From Wyeomyia smithii (lineage: Eukaryota > Arthropoda > Insecta > Diptera > Culicidae), in contig NC_073695.1 in NCBI RefSeq assembly GCF_029784165.1, forward strand, positions 95,359,777 through 95,423,776: 64,000 nucleotides of DNA. Reading direction: 5' to 3'. Positions 1-13,749 of this stretch are shown one piece after another; the first letter of the stretch is position 1, and each line of letters opens with the position of its first letter. The notes beneath the pieces are model-generated. The model did not search any database. It saw only the letters and a list, made by a program, of their open reading frames with translations, and was not told the origin of the DNA. The position numbers and the translations under genes were made by a program.

Positions 1-1517
1 AAGAAATATCATATAATAATGGCATAATTGCCATAAAACTAAAACAAGTTAGGATAAGAATAGGGTTTGAGAGAGTTATACACAAAATCAATATTAAATC
101 CATTGCAAACAACATTGACTACATAGAAAAAACGACAGAAAACCTGAAAATAATAGATCATCTCAGAAGGACCCTTGATTACAAAATCCAATACGCAAGA
201 GGAAAATTGTTGAGTTTATATCCCCGCAGAAATAGAAGAGCATTAGTTAACGCTTTAGGATCAGTAATTAAACTTATTGCAGGCAATCCAGATAACGATG
301 ATATGGAAATTATAAATCATAATTTAGAAACGTTAGAAAAGCAGGGAAACTTACTATCTCAATCTTTATCAAGGCAAATAATTATAAACGAAAGAATTCA
401 GAATAAACTGAATAATATTACAGATATTCTCAAGAAAATAAACAAACAAATTGTAGACCAAAATAATAACTCACTTACGACCAATACGGACTTGGAATAC
501 ATTAATCTTATTATGAACCTTGACATGTTAATTCAAATTCTCACTAGCGTAGAAGAACAAATCGAATTTGCAAAGCTAAACATTTTGAATAGAAACTTAT
601 TTTCATTAGATGATAAATTGTACATTTATAACAGACTTAAAGCACAAAAATTGAATCTGGATTACTTAGATCAAATATTCCAATACAGCTCAGGAAGCGT
701 AATTGTAAAAGGCGACGAAATCCTAATTTTGGCGAAAATACCCATCCTAGAAGACAACGAGTTCGACCTGATCAACATCCAGACGCTCAACTTAAACAAC
801 ACACGAATCAGTACAGACATCAAGCTGGTGGCAAAGCACAGAGACATTATCTATAAACAAGAGCACATTTGTGACATCTGCGAAGCAACAACTCTTATCG
901 AAGACGACTGTATCAACAACCTTTTGAATCATTTGACACCAAAATGTGTCCTAAAACCCGTCAGGCAACATATCAGAATACAAGAAATCAAAAAAGGAAT
1001 CATACTATTGGATACGAATCAACAAGTATTGATTTCCGACTCATGTAATAACTCGAGATTAGTCAACACCCCGACTATTGTCGAAACAGACAATTGTACG
1101 ATTAAGGTGATGAATCTCACATTTAATGGTCAAAAGCATCTAACAGACCACGAAGAATACCTCATACCAATCTATGGAAGGAAATTCATTCAACTCAACT
1201 ACTCGGAAGAGCGGAATGAGATCACCCACATCAAACTGGAACACTTAAACAGTCTTCAAGAGATAAAGTTGGACCTGCATCGCTCGAAGAGGACAACAAC
1301 CATCGGAGGAGGAATTCTCCTCACACTAACCTTTTTCTGCTCTTTTGCAATTTATATCATCAACAGAAGAACCAAATCTAAGGAAGATACCATCCTGAAA
1401 ATCCATAAGCATGCTGAAACCACCACGGAACCTAAAGGAACCATTGGAAAAGGAGAACCCGCAACCTTACCGAGGCTCGTCCTTTTCGAAAAATCGTCCG
1501 AGGACGGACGACAATCT

Positions 1518-1528
1518 AAGGGGGGAGA
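1518..1528 (+). other. Polypurine tract of the LTR element
   Basis: An A-A-G6-A-G-A run lies immediately before the sequence that behaves as the LTR. In Ty3/gypsy elements such a tract primes plus-strand DNA synthesis and marks the 5' border of the 3' LTR. Here it lies inside the env reading frame. Confidence 0.65.
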
Positions 1529-2826
<1,298 letters not shown>

Positions 2827-3334
2827 CCCCGTTTACACTGCACCGTATATCACCTGAGGCGATTAGTGCTATCGAGGCCATTTCACCATCCATATAACTT
2901 GATATCCCATACAATCGAGCTGTCATTGGATATCACCTCGGCTACATGATATCGTAGATATCATGTTCGAAAACCAAAAAAAAAAAACGGATTTGCAGCA
3001 GTTGGCAATACGGCCAAAAGACATTTGACGCGACCCTACAAATTTCGCATTTCGCGTTGCGTGCGAAAAAGAAGGAAGGAAATATTTTTGCTTCTGTCAT
3101 CCCACATTTTTTGACAATTGCATATGAGAGTTGGCGTTGGTGCGAGCTGATATCTCTATCCTAATTGGATTGCTCCTGTTGTCTTGTTTTAACTTTGACC
3201 TGGTTTTGTTTTCTTCTCTTTTCAATTACCAAAGCAATGTCAAACTATGTCATCTCATTATAATATAAACACCCAAAGTGATATCCGATATCTTCTGGCG
3301 ATATAAGGTGATATGCGGCGTAGTCTGAACAAGG
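2827..3334. mobile_element. MITE with TA duplication, 508 bp
   Basis: The ends are imperfect inverted repeats of about 30 bp: CCCCGTTTACACTGCACC at the left and the complement of GGCGTAGTCTGAACAAGG at the right, each continuing into an ATATCACCT motif. TA lies on both sides (2825-2826 and 3335-3336), as for Tc1/mariner-type insertion. It has no coding capacity. The superfamily is not certain. Confidence 0.6.
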
Positions 3335-3566
3335 TATTATGCGAATTTGACTTTCTTAGAAATGCTGTAACTCTCAGTTCGCTCATAATAACTCTGAGTG
3401 ATCAGTGTTTTTCATTTAAAATATTCTCAGAAACACGATTAAATAGCTAAATTAGGAATCAAAATATGCTCATGTGCCAAAAAATGCAATTAAATTTTTC
3501 AAACGCAAGAAATCTGGCAACACTGATGCTCAAAGTACATATTTCCTTAATTTTTTTGGTTTATTT
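3335..3566. other. AT-rich spacer
   Basis: Short stretch between two MITE-like elements; nothing recognised. Confidence 0.4.
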
Positions 3567-4541
3567 ATTTCCATTCGAAAGATCATGCTTTTTACATAAA
3601 ATATATTAAAATTAGAGATGTATGTTGTCTAAAACTAAAATAATAATAAAATTACCGAAACATGTTCGACTCGACCGTTTGAAATTTCGCTAAATCTTAC
3701 CTCACTGAAAATTCTGTTATACGTTATATTCTTCATAAAATAATTCAAACCAACCCATCATTAGGAAGGGAATAGAAAAGATATTCTATTGAAAATTGTC
3801 TGGCGGCTGTGACGCTGTTAACTTTCGCTTTCAGCCTGCAATATAAAAATAAATTTAACTTCGCGATTGGTTAGGGGAACAATGAAACGTGCACCATATA
3901 GGTACAGTTTTTATTAACTTATTAAATCATTGTAATTTTACGAAATCGAATTCATTGACTTTTTGTATCAAATACACTTTCATCTAATTCGCCAGTTCAA
4001 ATCGTTTTTTGATTGGGCTCTGGAACATTAGTCAAATGTGATGCAATTCGAGTTCGTGAGTGATCTAAATTTTGAAGAAGCTGCAGGCCAACTAGAACCA
4101 AGAATGGAGCACGTCCAGACGATCCAGAGGACACACTCCCTTCATTCTTTCATATTGCAAGGGGAATATTGCCTAGAAGTAAGAGAGTACTGGCTAAGTC
4201 CCAATGGAAAGACCGAATATCCACTAGAATCTTGAAGGGAAATAAAATAGAATATGCCAACAAAACTTTACACACTAACATAAATATGTATGTCTCTGTG
4301 TATATATGCAAAAGATAGTCTTTTTTATCTCCTTTCTAATGAAGGGTTAGTTGGAAATATTCTATGAAGAATATCATGTGTTGCAGCATTTTCAGTGAGG
4401 TAAGATTGAACGAAAACCCGAATGGTCGAGTCGAACATGCTTTGGTAATTTTTATAGTATTTTTGTTTTAGACAACATACATCTCTTATTTTAACATATT
4501 TTATGTAAAAAATGGAATAATGGAAACTTTCGAATGGAAAA
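3567..4541. mobile_element. Fold-back element with ~225 bp inverted arms
   Basis: The left arm (about 3567-3795) and right arm (about 4310-4541) are inverted copies. Shared motifs include TTCCATTCGAAAG, GAGATGTATGTTGTCTAAAA, ATGTTCGACTCGACC and CTTACCTCACTGAAAAT. The loop is about 515 bp. A 65-codon open frame at 4038-4235 in the loop matches nothing I recognise. No target duplication could be fixed. Confidence 0.65.
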
Positions 4542-4589
4542 CTTGAGGTAGGTGAATGGGCACTTATTCAAAAACCACTTTTTCTGAAA

Positions 4590-4738
4590 GAAAACAAAAC
4601 AAATCCAATATGGCGACTACCCACTTTGATATTTGCAAAAGAAGGCCCTATCTTTTTCCTTTCTAATGATATGTCTATTTAGGTAATTTCATAGAGAAAC
4701 TTAAGAGTTAAAGCAATTTTGGTGAGCCAAGTTTTGAA
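4590..4738. repeat. Diverged direct copy of the fold-back arm
   Basis: From GCAAAAGA through CCTTTCTAATGA to GGTGAGCCAAG this stretch follows the inner part of the right arm (4309-4405) in the same orientation. The module is therefore present three times: twice direct and once inverted. Confidence 0.45.
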
Positions 4739-5800
4739 GAAAAATCACAGGAGGGTTGTGTGCAAAGCCACGACCGCAAGGTTGAAGTAGAATACTTTTA
4801 CACAGCTCTACTTACGACTGTTCATTAACCTACGGCCGGGCGAATCGGTTCGCGCCGCTTTTCGCATTTAGCCTGGCAGAGGCCTAATGCGCACGGCCAA
4901 CACAATTGAAAGGTGTTTTCACATTGAAAATTAGACACGGCTTTACTGGAGTAAGTGTTGGCAAATGCATCAACCGTGTTAGCGCTATCGCCGCTATCGT
5001 ACGAAAGTCAGCCTGGCAGAGGCCTGAGACGTGGTGAACAACCACGGGGCAAGTGATTTGTTCAATTTGAAGGCAGCCACAGGCGCAACCCGCTGCTATT
5101 CTCTGTTACTGCTGAGTGCTGATATCTGCTGTCAACGTTGTGGACGGTCCATCCAGTTCACCTTCCGACTAATGAATGTAGTAGTGATGGGAAACTTATC
5201 GATACTTATCGATAATATCGATAAGTGCCAGTCATCGATATTATCGGTAGCTTTTTGACGTTAACGATAATTATCGATATTATAAGGACGAGAAAGTCAG
5301 TGCGGCTGGTTACTGGAGGAGACCTAGAAGGAGGAGACCTCACCTACCCTACCCCAGGAGTTGCTTTTGCCGCTAGGTGTTTGTTGGATGCTGCTATACG
5401 GCAAAATTTAGCATTGTTGGTGGTGCGAAGGTTCGCCCCGCGTGTCACTGAGTTTCTGAGTAAAAATGGTAGCTAACTAGGTATTTATAGTTTTCAATTT
5501 CCTAAGAACAGATGAATTGGACAACTTAGTACTGGAGAACTTAAAAAAATATCCAAACTTTTTGCCCCATCTCATAAGAAGCAATGATACGGCATGCTTA
5601 CTCTTGTAATAAGATGGACTTGCATAGCGGCAGTCTATTGGTAGTTCTCTGGTAATCGTTTAGTTTAACTTGGAACTGTTTACTTTTGAAGTATCGGTTA
5701 CCCAACAAACAATTTTAGTTCCACTAAATTCCTCCAAATGTAGCTTCATGAAATCAATCAACAAAATTTGTCGCACCGAAAAAAAGTGTCCTGATTTATA

Positions 5801-7240
5801 CAGGGCTCACCCTCACAATGATTGAGAAAGGCAAAATTTTGTCAATTTTTAATATGGCAGGAATTTCACGAAAGATGAATCAATTTTGATGACCGGTTTC
5901 ATTTTACTGGAAAACTATCCTAGTTTCCTAGTATTACTTGGGACCTTGGTGTGACCAACCTACACCCGACATGTTTCGGATTTCAGGAGTGTGTGTCAAA
6001 GTGTACAGTTTTGCAACGCATAGATCGTTTAAGGCAACTAAATTGTCTACCTAAAATACTTCATTTAAAAAACCTGAGATCACCAATATTTTTTAGAAAT
6101 CACTTTTTGTTCTCAACCCTCTAGTGCCCAAGCTAATTTTCAGACGAGCTTCGAAAAAATCACTATGAATCTTTGAAATCTTTAAAATCATTTAAGTATT
6201 GATTGAAGCTTTTTAGAGGTGTAACTGGAGACCGTCTAAAGGCGGCACTGGGCACTAGAAGGTTAAAACTATATTTTTTCAGTGTAGGATGTTAAACTTA
6301 TTTTTTTCTATTTTTGAAAGAAAGTTCAGATAATTTTTGAAATGTTATCCTTTGATAACCATTCTATATCTCTCGTCTTTACTTGGATAAATTTATTTAA
6401 AAGAAGATTCAAATACAGTTAGGTTTCCTTATGCGGGGGTTATATTCCTCGTGAAACAACCGCGTTTCTCAGTGAGCCGTTAAATAAACCACTTTAATTA
6501 AAAAATTCGCGTAGAAAACCACGGTCATTTGAAAATCAGCGTAAATATTTAACCTCCAAAATAAAATCTGCGAAAAAAAAATCTGACCTTTTCAAATGTT
6601 AGTCCAGTTAAATTTTCAAATGCAAATTTGCAAAGCTGTTTTGGGACTATGAAGCTGCTGATATTTGTTCGATTTTTCGCATAAGAGAGTGAAGGAAAGA
6701 AATATTCCTGCTTTGGTCAACACGCATACTCTGACAATCTATACGAGAGCTCTTTTTGAGCATCGTAGTCGCGCATAAGACCGACACACCCACATGTTTA
6801 TTGAGTTCGACTAGGGTGCTGCAAGCTCAAAAAAAAATTGTACCCAACAGGGGAAAAACCGTTAAAATCTTCACCCATACTTAATTAATTCTTACCTCGA
6901 AGATTCCTTGGCGAATTTTCAATCTTTAGGTACCAATGAACTAGAAATAAATTCTAAATTTTTGGCAACATATAAACCTTAAAGAAACAAAATTTCAGAA
7001 AAAGTTCTACGCGTTGTAAAAATGTACACTTTGACACACACTCCTGAAATCCGAAACATTTCCAGTGTCCCTTGGTCACGTCCAGTTCTCAGGTAATACT
7101 AGGAAACTAGGATAATTTTCCAGTAAAATGAAACCTGTTTCGTCAAAATTGATTCATTTTTCGTGATGTTTTGGCCATTTAAATATTGATAAAATTTTGC
7201 CTGCTTCAATTATTTTGTCTACCCCCCCATGGTGTCCCTA
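5801..7240. mobile_element. Fold-back element nested in the hAT element
   Basis: Arms of about 220 bp (5801-6025 and 7000-7240) are inverted copies. Shared motifs include GGCAAAATTTTGTC-like, CCTAGTTTCCTAGTATTAC and TCAGGAGTGTGTGTCAAAG. The outer ends are related to CAGGG/TAGGG. The loop has no convincing frame. The target duplication was not resolved. Confidence 0.6.
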
Positions 7241-7412
7241 ATTATACAACCTTTAAAATGAACTTCGGCTTGAAACTACTCCGTTGAAAGCACTTCCGGT
7301 GTAAAACTCGAAGACTTTCCAAAACAAACTATTTAACTCGTCCGGTTGTTTGAATTTTCATTCGCAGTATCGTATAATTTGTCATTCACTGTCTCTGATT
7401 TTCGCAGATTTA

Positions 7413-7728
7413 CACTAAGATCGCTTTTTACGCGGGTTCCGGAATTTATGCGGTTTTTTTATGCGGATTCCGGAATTTACGCGGGTTTTTACGCGGATTC
7501 CAGAATTTACGCGGTATTTTTTTTACGTGGATTTCGGTTTCTCTTCACTCGGATCGCAAAAATAACGCAGGTTTTTTTTACGCGGATTCCGAAATTTACG
7601 CGGTTATTTTTACGCGGGCTCTGGAATTTACGCGGTTTTTTACGTGGACTCCGGAATTTACGCGGTTTGTTTTTACGCGATTTTTTTTACGCGGCATGTA
7701 AAAAGCGGCGTAAAAAGCGACTTAAGTG
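7413..7728. mobile_element. ACGCGG minisatellite-MITE, copy 1
   Basis: The ends CACTAAGATCGCTTTTTACG and the complement of GCGTAAAAAGCGACTTAAGTG are inverted. The body is a degenerate array of about 30-bp units of the type TTTTTACGCGGATTCCGGAAT. TA precedes the left end but is lost at the right. The long open frame here (Phe/Arg-rich) is a translation of the array, not a gene. Sister copies lie at 38983, 42954 and 60880. Confidence 0.65.
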
Positions 7729-8849
7729 GATTTACATAGCAAAATTTTAGTTGTCAAATAGCCGTCAAATTATCGATACTTATCGATAATATCGATAAAA
7801 TCCCCGAAATTATCGATTGTTATCGATATCCATTTTGGGCGATATTTCCCATCACTAGAATGTAGCTAGTTTTCCCAGAAACACTGTTTTATAGCCGAAG
7901 GGTGCTACGTAGTAGGCCACGCCTTTCAGTTCAGGTTTACCATTTCCTTATATCCTTTAGACGAATTATTCCACAATTCGCATTTGATTTTTGTATCCAG
8001 CGAATAAACACCGATGGTGCTCTCACACACGCAACGGTTTTAACCCGTATCTTATTGCGGTTTGTAACATCAAGCAATTTCGTTTGCTCGCTGTTGCGTG
8101 TTGCATCATGTTGCAACTTGGCAGCTGGGAGACGACGAAATTCTGTTTATGCTGATTAATTGAATCGACTTTATATTAGATCTGCATAGTCGAACTAACT
8201 GCTTTTGTGAATGCGTACTAACAGGGCAGTTTATTATTCAATGTCGGTTATGCTGATCGCAGCCTTTGCGCTGCCCCTACAGTGGGGGGTTTTGCTAAAT
8301 AAAGTGAAAGTAAAATTAGACAACTACAACAGAATTTGATTGCATCCCGCACAGAATGTCTGCTTGTGTTGATGCCAGAAAATTAGTAACCTTCAATTAT
8401 TTTTTTATTCGCTTTGAAAAAAGCATTTTACGGTACAAAATCGGTAACTGATTACAACTTTCGAGCTGCCCTAACATTGGGGGAATTAAGTTACACGGAC
8501 AACATGCACTGTGGAAGCTATTTCACATTCAGTAAATTAGACGGGTGCGACAAATTTAAATTGTAGGATGCAACACAGAATGCTTGCTTGCGTTGACAAG
8601 AATTGACAATGACTTGTTTATTTACCTTGAAAAAGGCATTTTGATTTCCAAAATTGGATTTCCTGATGGCAATCTTCATGCTGCCCCAACACGGGGGGAA
8701 TAGTGGCTGTCTGGCGACACACGCTGAGAAAAACCGCGCTGCTCCTGAGACGTGGTGACCAACCACAGGGCTAGTGCTGCTGCTAAGGAAGGACGACTGC
8801 TGTTGTCGCTGTCTAGAACTATTATGAGCGGCTCCGGTTGAAACAGGCT

Positions 8850-8857
8850 CTTATATA
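8850..8857 (-). promoter_or_regulatory. TATA box of repeat copy A
   Basis: TATATAAG on the minus strand sits in the same context (GGCC-TATATAAG-AGCC) as in copies B and C. A CCAATCAGAG motif lies about 80 bp upstream. Confidence 0.5.
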
Positions 8858-9198
8858 GGCCAAATAGCATGTTTTCAATTGCAAGGTATATGATCCTGTC
8901 GACCGTGCTTGGGAAGCAAGCATATAACGACCAATCAGAGGTCGAATTTTTCGTTTTGACAAGGCTTGACTATTTTTAATAGTTCACTAGTGTGAATAAT
9001 AAAATTACAATTATCTTATTTTGGGAAAAATCTTAGAAGATTTTCCAATCTATTGCTGCAAGAACGAAGGTAATCCATCGAATACTAACCGATTTATTAG
9101 CGTTTGAAATTGGACATATTTTTCACTTTTTTCGGTTTTAGATTTTCATTTCACATCCCTATGTAGCCGAACTTCCTGAGAGAAGTATTCTACTTCAA

Positions 9199-9773
9199 AA
9201 CAAAAAATTTTTAAAAAGTATTGATCTCCAGTCAACGAAGGGTCCATCAATTTGATCAACCCAATGCAGTTTCTTAACTTGTTCAACATGGAATTTCAAA
9301 AAAAAAAAAAAACATAATTTGAATCGATTTCAATACCATCATGTAAATAGTGGGCCTGTCTTAGCGAGAATTGCTCATATCTGCTATTGAATTTGAATCA
9401 TATTTTAAAATATATTTTTAAGTTTACGCCTTAACAAACCTACACTTCACATCTTTTTTTAACCTTATTGTTTTTCTTGCAGGAAATAAATGAAATAATT
9501 GCCCATGATTTTAAGTTTAAATTACTTAATTTAAAAATGTGTTCGTTTCAAAACACGAATTTTTTGTATCATATTTCGGAGTGTTTACATATATCTTATA
9601 AGTCAGCAAGTTGTTCAAGTTTCCAGTAGCTCAAATAAAATTGATTATTGCCATCAAGTACATATCTACTAAATTCATTTTAGCTCGAGAATACACAATG
9701 ATACAACCAATATTTATGACGGTACATATTTACTAGCACTCTAAATGGTAATACTTTTCTCTTTCGACGTCAG
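9199..9773. other. AT-rich sequence upstream of the 9774 exon
   Basis: Likely intron. It ends in a pyrimidine tract (TTTTCTCTTTCGACGTCAG) that acts as the 3' splice site of the next exon. Nothing else recognised. Confidence 0.4.
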
Positions 9774-9956
9774 GTTGAACTTCTGTGCCCGCTGAACTCG
9801 GGTGATCCGTTCGAATTCATCGAGCACGGGTACGACCTATGGGACAGCGCCACAATCGACCCACTGGACCAGGAGATGCTGCAGTCGCGGCAAATTCAAA
9901 TCGAGAACAAGTTCATCGATGTCCAATGGGTACTGAAATGTGAATGCGGACCGAAA
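9774..9956 (+). CDS. Internal coding exon of an unidentified host gene
   Basis: A 183-bp exon of 61 codons, phase 0 at both ends, between a good 3' splice site (CGACGTCAG) and a strong donor (AAA|GTAAGTAT). Only one frame is open; the other two stop within the first seven codons. The peptide begins V-E-L-L-C-P-L-N-S-G, contains F-I-E-H-G-Y-D-L-W-D and ends V-L-K-C-E-C-G-P-K. GC content and codon use stand out from the AT-rich flanks. I do not recognise the family. The closing C-x-C followed by a basic extension is loosely reminiscent of cystine-knot growth factors, but the cysteine spacing does not match PDGF/VEGF well. Two phase-compatible last exons lie downstream at 23501 and 25758. Upstream exons are not in the window or not visible. 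Confidence 0.6.
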
Positions 9957-12750
9957 GTAAGTATCAATCGATAAGCAAATCGGCACAGAGACTCTTCTCG
10001 CCTGCAATCCGACGGCGAATGTACGGAATCTTCTCGTTGTTGAGTTGGATCCTATTAGCAATGTAAATCCTTTCTGGTCGTACGATTCAATCACGAGGGC
10101 CTAACCGCCACATAAAACCGACCATTATCCGATGCAACAACAGACAGTGGGGCTTCCATCCAAACGGACTAATGTTCGAGCAATGCCATTATGGGGGAAA
10201 GCACACTTCTTGCTCGATAAACTTACCATACCAGTTGCCGATTAGATATTGAAACTCGTTAAGACGTTTCCTTTCAATGGCTATTTACATCGACTCATGC
10301 CGCAAGAGGATACACATTTTAAACTCCCGGTGATGTTGTTTCGTTCGATATGTTGTGGAACACACCGCAGCAACAACAGCGGTTACAATTGTAATTCAAA
10401 ATATGTTAGCTTCAGGCTGGAAACGACACGTGTAGACACCAGTAAAAAGTGACTTGGTCAACCCGAAATGTTTTTTTTTCGTTGTTTGGAAGTCTGATTA
10501 TGACAGCAAATTAGACAATATACCTATTCCAATCATAACAATCGGTAACATTTTTTCAGATGGTTTCTCCAGAAAAACATAAGTTCAAACAGTAGGTATA
10601 GATATATTTTTCGCAGAAATGATGCGGTTTACGTGACGATGATACACAGTTCGCTAACCGTTCTATGGCAAAGGATATTACTCTGCTTTGCAACTACGAC
10701 AGCTCGTTCCACATGAGCAGAAATTCTGATTATTGTGTCACAAAAGAGAACGAGAAACTGTCAGCCAACTAATTGATTTGGTATGAGTAAATTCTACCGG
10801 CAGCAACTAGGTATATAATGTTTGCCAATATGCTACACGCAAAATTTGGTTGGCGCTAAAACCACATCAATATTGTGCGAAATTAGTGCAGTTTATGATT
10901 AGGTTCGAACCACTTTTGCCGAGCATATTTTGTTGTTTTGGTTAGCAAAAACCACTACAATACCAAAATGTTCATCGACAATTGTATTGTTTTATGTGTA
11001 CGTGTACTTGCACTGGATTTCACAAAAGGCCCATGAACTTATCCTAAAGTAATACAACAGTAACTTTTTGAGGCAATAGAGCATTGAGAGCAATAAATTA
11101 CAAAAATATACTACAAATTGTGAAACCTCAGTTTTTGCGAGCATGTTTCTAACCCTCAAAGTCTCTCATAACCTTTACCCACAATCCACTTTCTTAAATC
11201 TACGTTTCCACACTTTGGAATATTTGTATATAGCAAAAACTGCTGTGATGTTCACGGGAATGCCACAAGGTATGTTGAAAGCGCTGATTTGTCTCCCTCC
11301 CATTGGTGTCGCCTGCGGTTCCATTCAGAAAATACCAACTTCTATTAACATTCCTCTGCACCGCGCTGAGGACAAAGTCTTCGTCTCGCTCAAATGTACA
11401 CTTGTATATTCCGTGGGAAATTCACAGCAATTCGCATTACAACGGTATCAAATAAGCGGAGACAAAAACAACGTTGAAATTTTTCACCACCCACCGACCG
11501 TCGGCAGAATCTGTAAACCAACGAAGAAGACTCATTCCAACCCACTGATCCACAGACACCTGGTGGCTGCTCGTTTGACATCAGCTGACGATCAATTTAA
11601 TTATTTACACAACATTGACTCCGGCGCTCTGGAACGCACAGAATAACAGTCGTAAAAATGTTCATGTTTCTATCCGCTTTTATGTCCTGTGCATCGCGAT
11701 TTCGCTGCCGGCGGGTCCCCTGTATATTTACTTGCAAGCTCTCGGAAAACAGTGTCGCTCAACCGAATCGGTAGATCTCACAAGGCGCGATTGAACTGAA
11801 AATGGCTTTCGCGAGCGTCTCGCTTTAAAAATTTTCATCGTTTCCGGTATCGCTTCTTTGTTACTGTGAAATAACTTGGCTTTGAATGCTATCATTAAAT
11901 AACTTTTTACACAACTTCTCTCTGGTTTTAATCAATTAGGATTGTAAATTATTCATGAAATGTTATCTTCAACTATTTTGTTACCATTTTACGTCATAAC
12001 ACGGCACGCTCAAACACGCATCGACTAACGTTGCAGGTGAAAATTTATGGCGAGGTACGCTAATGGCACCTGTAAATCTGTATATGCGTACAGGCTACAG
12101 GCATTTTCAACTTTATTAATGTTGCTCGCGTGAGATTGCGTTTCTGGTGGTGCGGTAGCGGTGCTACAGTGCAGGGTGCTGGAGGAGGAAGCTGTCTCAG
12201 ATTTTCCGCTTTGACAAATTGGCACAATCTTGCCATTACAGGGTGGGAGATCATATAACATTGAGTTACCCACCGAAAGGAAAATGCACGCGAAATGGAT
12301 CATTACAGACGATAAATTGTTGCGTAAATAGCCGAAAACACGTGCAGTAAATGTACGTGATTGATGCTTGACAGTGGAAAATGTTCCTGTTTCGAAGTGA
12401 AGTAATACTCGATAACTTATTGATTGGCTCGAAAAATTTAATCGGTGAAGTAAAGTGGACCAGGAATTATATTTGGTGAAAGTCTTATTCTGCCGTGACG
12501 TTACAACGTTTTGATTAATACAGTGTTTGCGGAAAGTACCTACACATATAAGAGTGATGTACGAGGAATTTGTTTGCTTTATTTATATCAATTTGGAACT
12601 ATACAGCGCGTCAGGAATTGAGATCATGGACGTTTTCTCCTCAAAGTCAAACACTGTTCTCTGTTTTGTAACGATTTTGGCTTCCACGATCTGATAATAA
12701 ATAATAATCTAACATTTTTCCGTATTAAGACTGCCGAGGACTGATAACTT
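9957..12750. other. Intron, mostly unique sequence
   Basis: Follows the donor at 9957. An open frame of 167 codons at 11143-11646 (+) is unusually long for this composition, but I could not recognise it and it has no splice context. The stretch 11640-12310 is less AT-rich and shows no terminal repeats, so it could hold enhancers. Confidence 0.35.
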
Positions 12751-13129
12751 TCACTTAAAAAAATGGTTCTACATAAAAAATCAAAAAATGGTTACTTAAT
12801 TCAAGGGTTGTCCATAAACAACGCAACAAATTTACATTGGCATCCTATCGCTTCTAGGATTCTAGTTCATAGCCATATTTTAAAGTGATGCTCAGTTCGT
12901 TTAATGTGTGACAAAACTCAGCACTGGAATTTTTCAGTCAGAAGATACATGTTATAATTAGAGTGACTATTTTCAATAGTGACATATGTTTTGTGAATAA
13001 TCGCAAAAGTGTCTCATATGATATAACGTGTAAAACATATTAGATATATTTTTACCGTGATTTTACCATGCTGTCATCCTAACATTGGCGATTCATTATT
13101 AATCATTCATTCAACATTCATTTTAAATA

Positions 13130-13440
13130 GAACGTCGACCCTCGAAAATCTACCAAACCAAAATTGACGACCAATGACTTAAAAATGCATAAAACGTCGT
13201 GATCTGGTGTTATCTCAAAAAAATAAAAATTGTCCGAAAATCGACGATCTGTGACTTGGTCGTTCTCTGGTCAAACGAAGGCTTAATATGGAATACTCTA
13301 AAACTGGCTTCTGGTCATTTTCACAACTCGATCTAAACCAGATGTAAATTATTTAAATTTTTATGAGGTATCTTAAACTTGATTTTCATTAGGGTGGTTC
13401 ATTTTATACTTATAAACACTTTTCAAAATCGAATCTGGAT
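13130..13440. repeat. Relic related to the 59576-63070 palindromic element
   Basis: Contains AATGCATAAAACGTCG, a TCGACGATCTGTGACTTGGT stretch and CATTAGGGTGGTTCATTTT. These correspond to 60175-60255 and 60373-60390 of the large palindromic element. Confidence 0.45.
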
Positions 13441-13449
13441 TACATTACA

Positions 13450-13725
13450 GGTTTTTTTCCTGTATGGACTCATCACTGCGGCCCTAAACATTGATCTTCT
13501 GTGATATTGGCTGGATGTTTGCTGGATGTATTTTGTTATTAATAATATCACTATTGGGATAAGTGACATGATTATTATAATTCGTGCTTATGTGTATGCT
13601 CCCCTTTTTATGCCTGCTATTCCTAGCCTCGCTTCCTTCGGCCAATATTATCGCCAATTACAATTCCCTGGAGAAGTTTGAACCAATTTTATTGTGAGAG
13701 GGATTTATTTGAAGGAAGCGTGAAT
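13450..13725 (+). repeat. Dispersed repeat R, copy 1
   Basis: Begins CCTGTATGGACTCATCACTG after a T-run and ends with AATTACAATTCCCTGGAGAA and GAGAGGGATTTATTTG. The same 5' part occurs at 18965 and, reversed, near 23125-23155. The same 3' part occurs at 22690-22770 and, more loosely, at the end of the SINE at 19161. Probably a SINE-like element; no pol III boxes are evident. Confidence 0.45.
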
Positions 13726-13749
13726 GGAGAGCCTGAGAAATAACCGAAT

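Larger units (their letters stand above)
5182..7857. mobile_element. Non-autonomous hAT element, 2676 bp
   Basis: The terminal inverted repeat TAGTGATGGGAAA / TTTCCCATCACTA is flanked by a perfect 8-bp target duplication GAATGTAG (5174-5181 and 7858-7865), which is diagnostic of the hAT superfamily. Just inside both ends are clustered ATCGATA motifs (subterminal repeats, possible transposase sites). No hAT transposase frame was recognised. The element carries two further nested elements. Confidence 0.85.
4741..9198 (-). mobile_element. Promoter-bearing repeat family, copy A (composite, interrupted)
   Basis: Read on the minus strand, it starts at 9198 with TTGAAGTAGAATACTTC and ends at 4741 with the family tail (AAGTATTCTACTTCAACC, then GCGGTCGTGGCTTTGCACAC and CCTCCTGTGA). 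Copies B (33066-34230) and C (47051-48526) share these ends. The minus strand carries an inverted CCAAT motif, TATATAAG and a TCAGCC-like start. The interior holds repeats of about 190-200 bp headed by CCCCC..GGGG hairpins near 8690, 8465 and 8273. A hAT element (5182-7857) splits the copy. The part at 4741-5173 may come from a second, related copy. No protein is evident. The superfamily is unknown. Confidence 0.6.

Noticed and set aside
7413..7750. Possible CRISPR-like array of ~30-bp repeats, and a 134-codon frame
   Set aside because: Units are contiguous and degenerate without spacers, and sit between inverted ends of a MITE in a eukaryotic context; the frame only translates the array.
9774..9956. 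PDGF/VEGF-type growth-factor domain
   Set aside because: Only the closing C-x-C and the basic tail of a partner exon are suggestive; the spacing to the preceding Cys is too long and the C-C core is not visible.
11143..11646. 167-codon open frame
   Set aside because: Long for the local composition, but no recognisable domain, no splice context, and it lies in an apparent intron; kept only as a remark.
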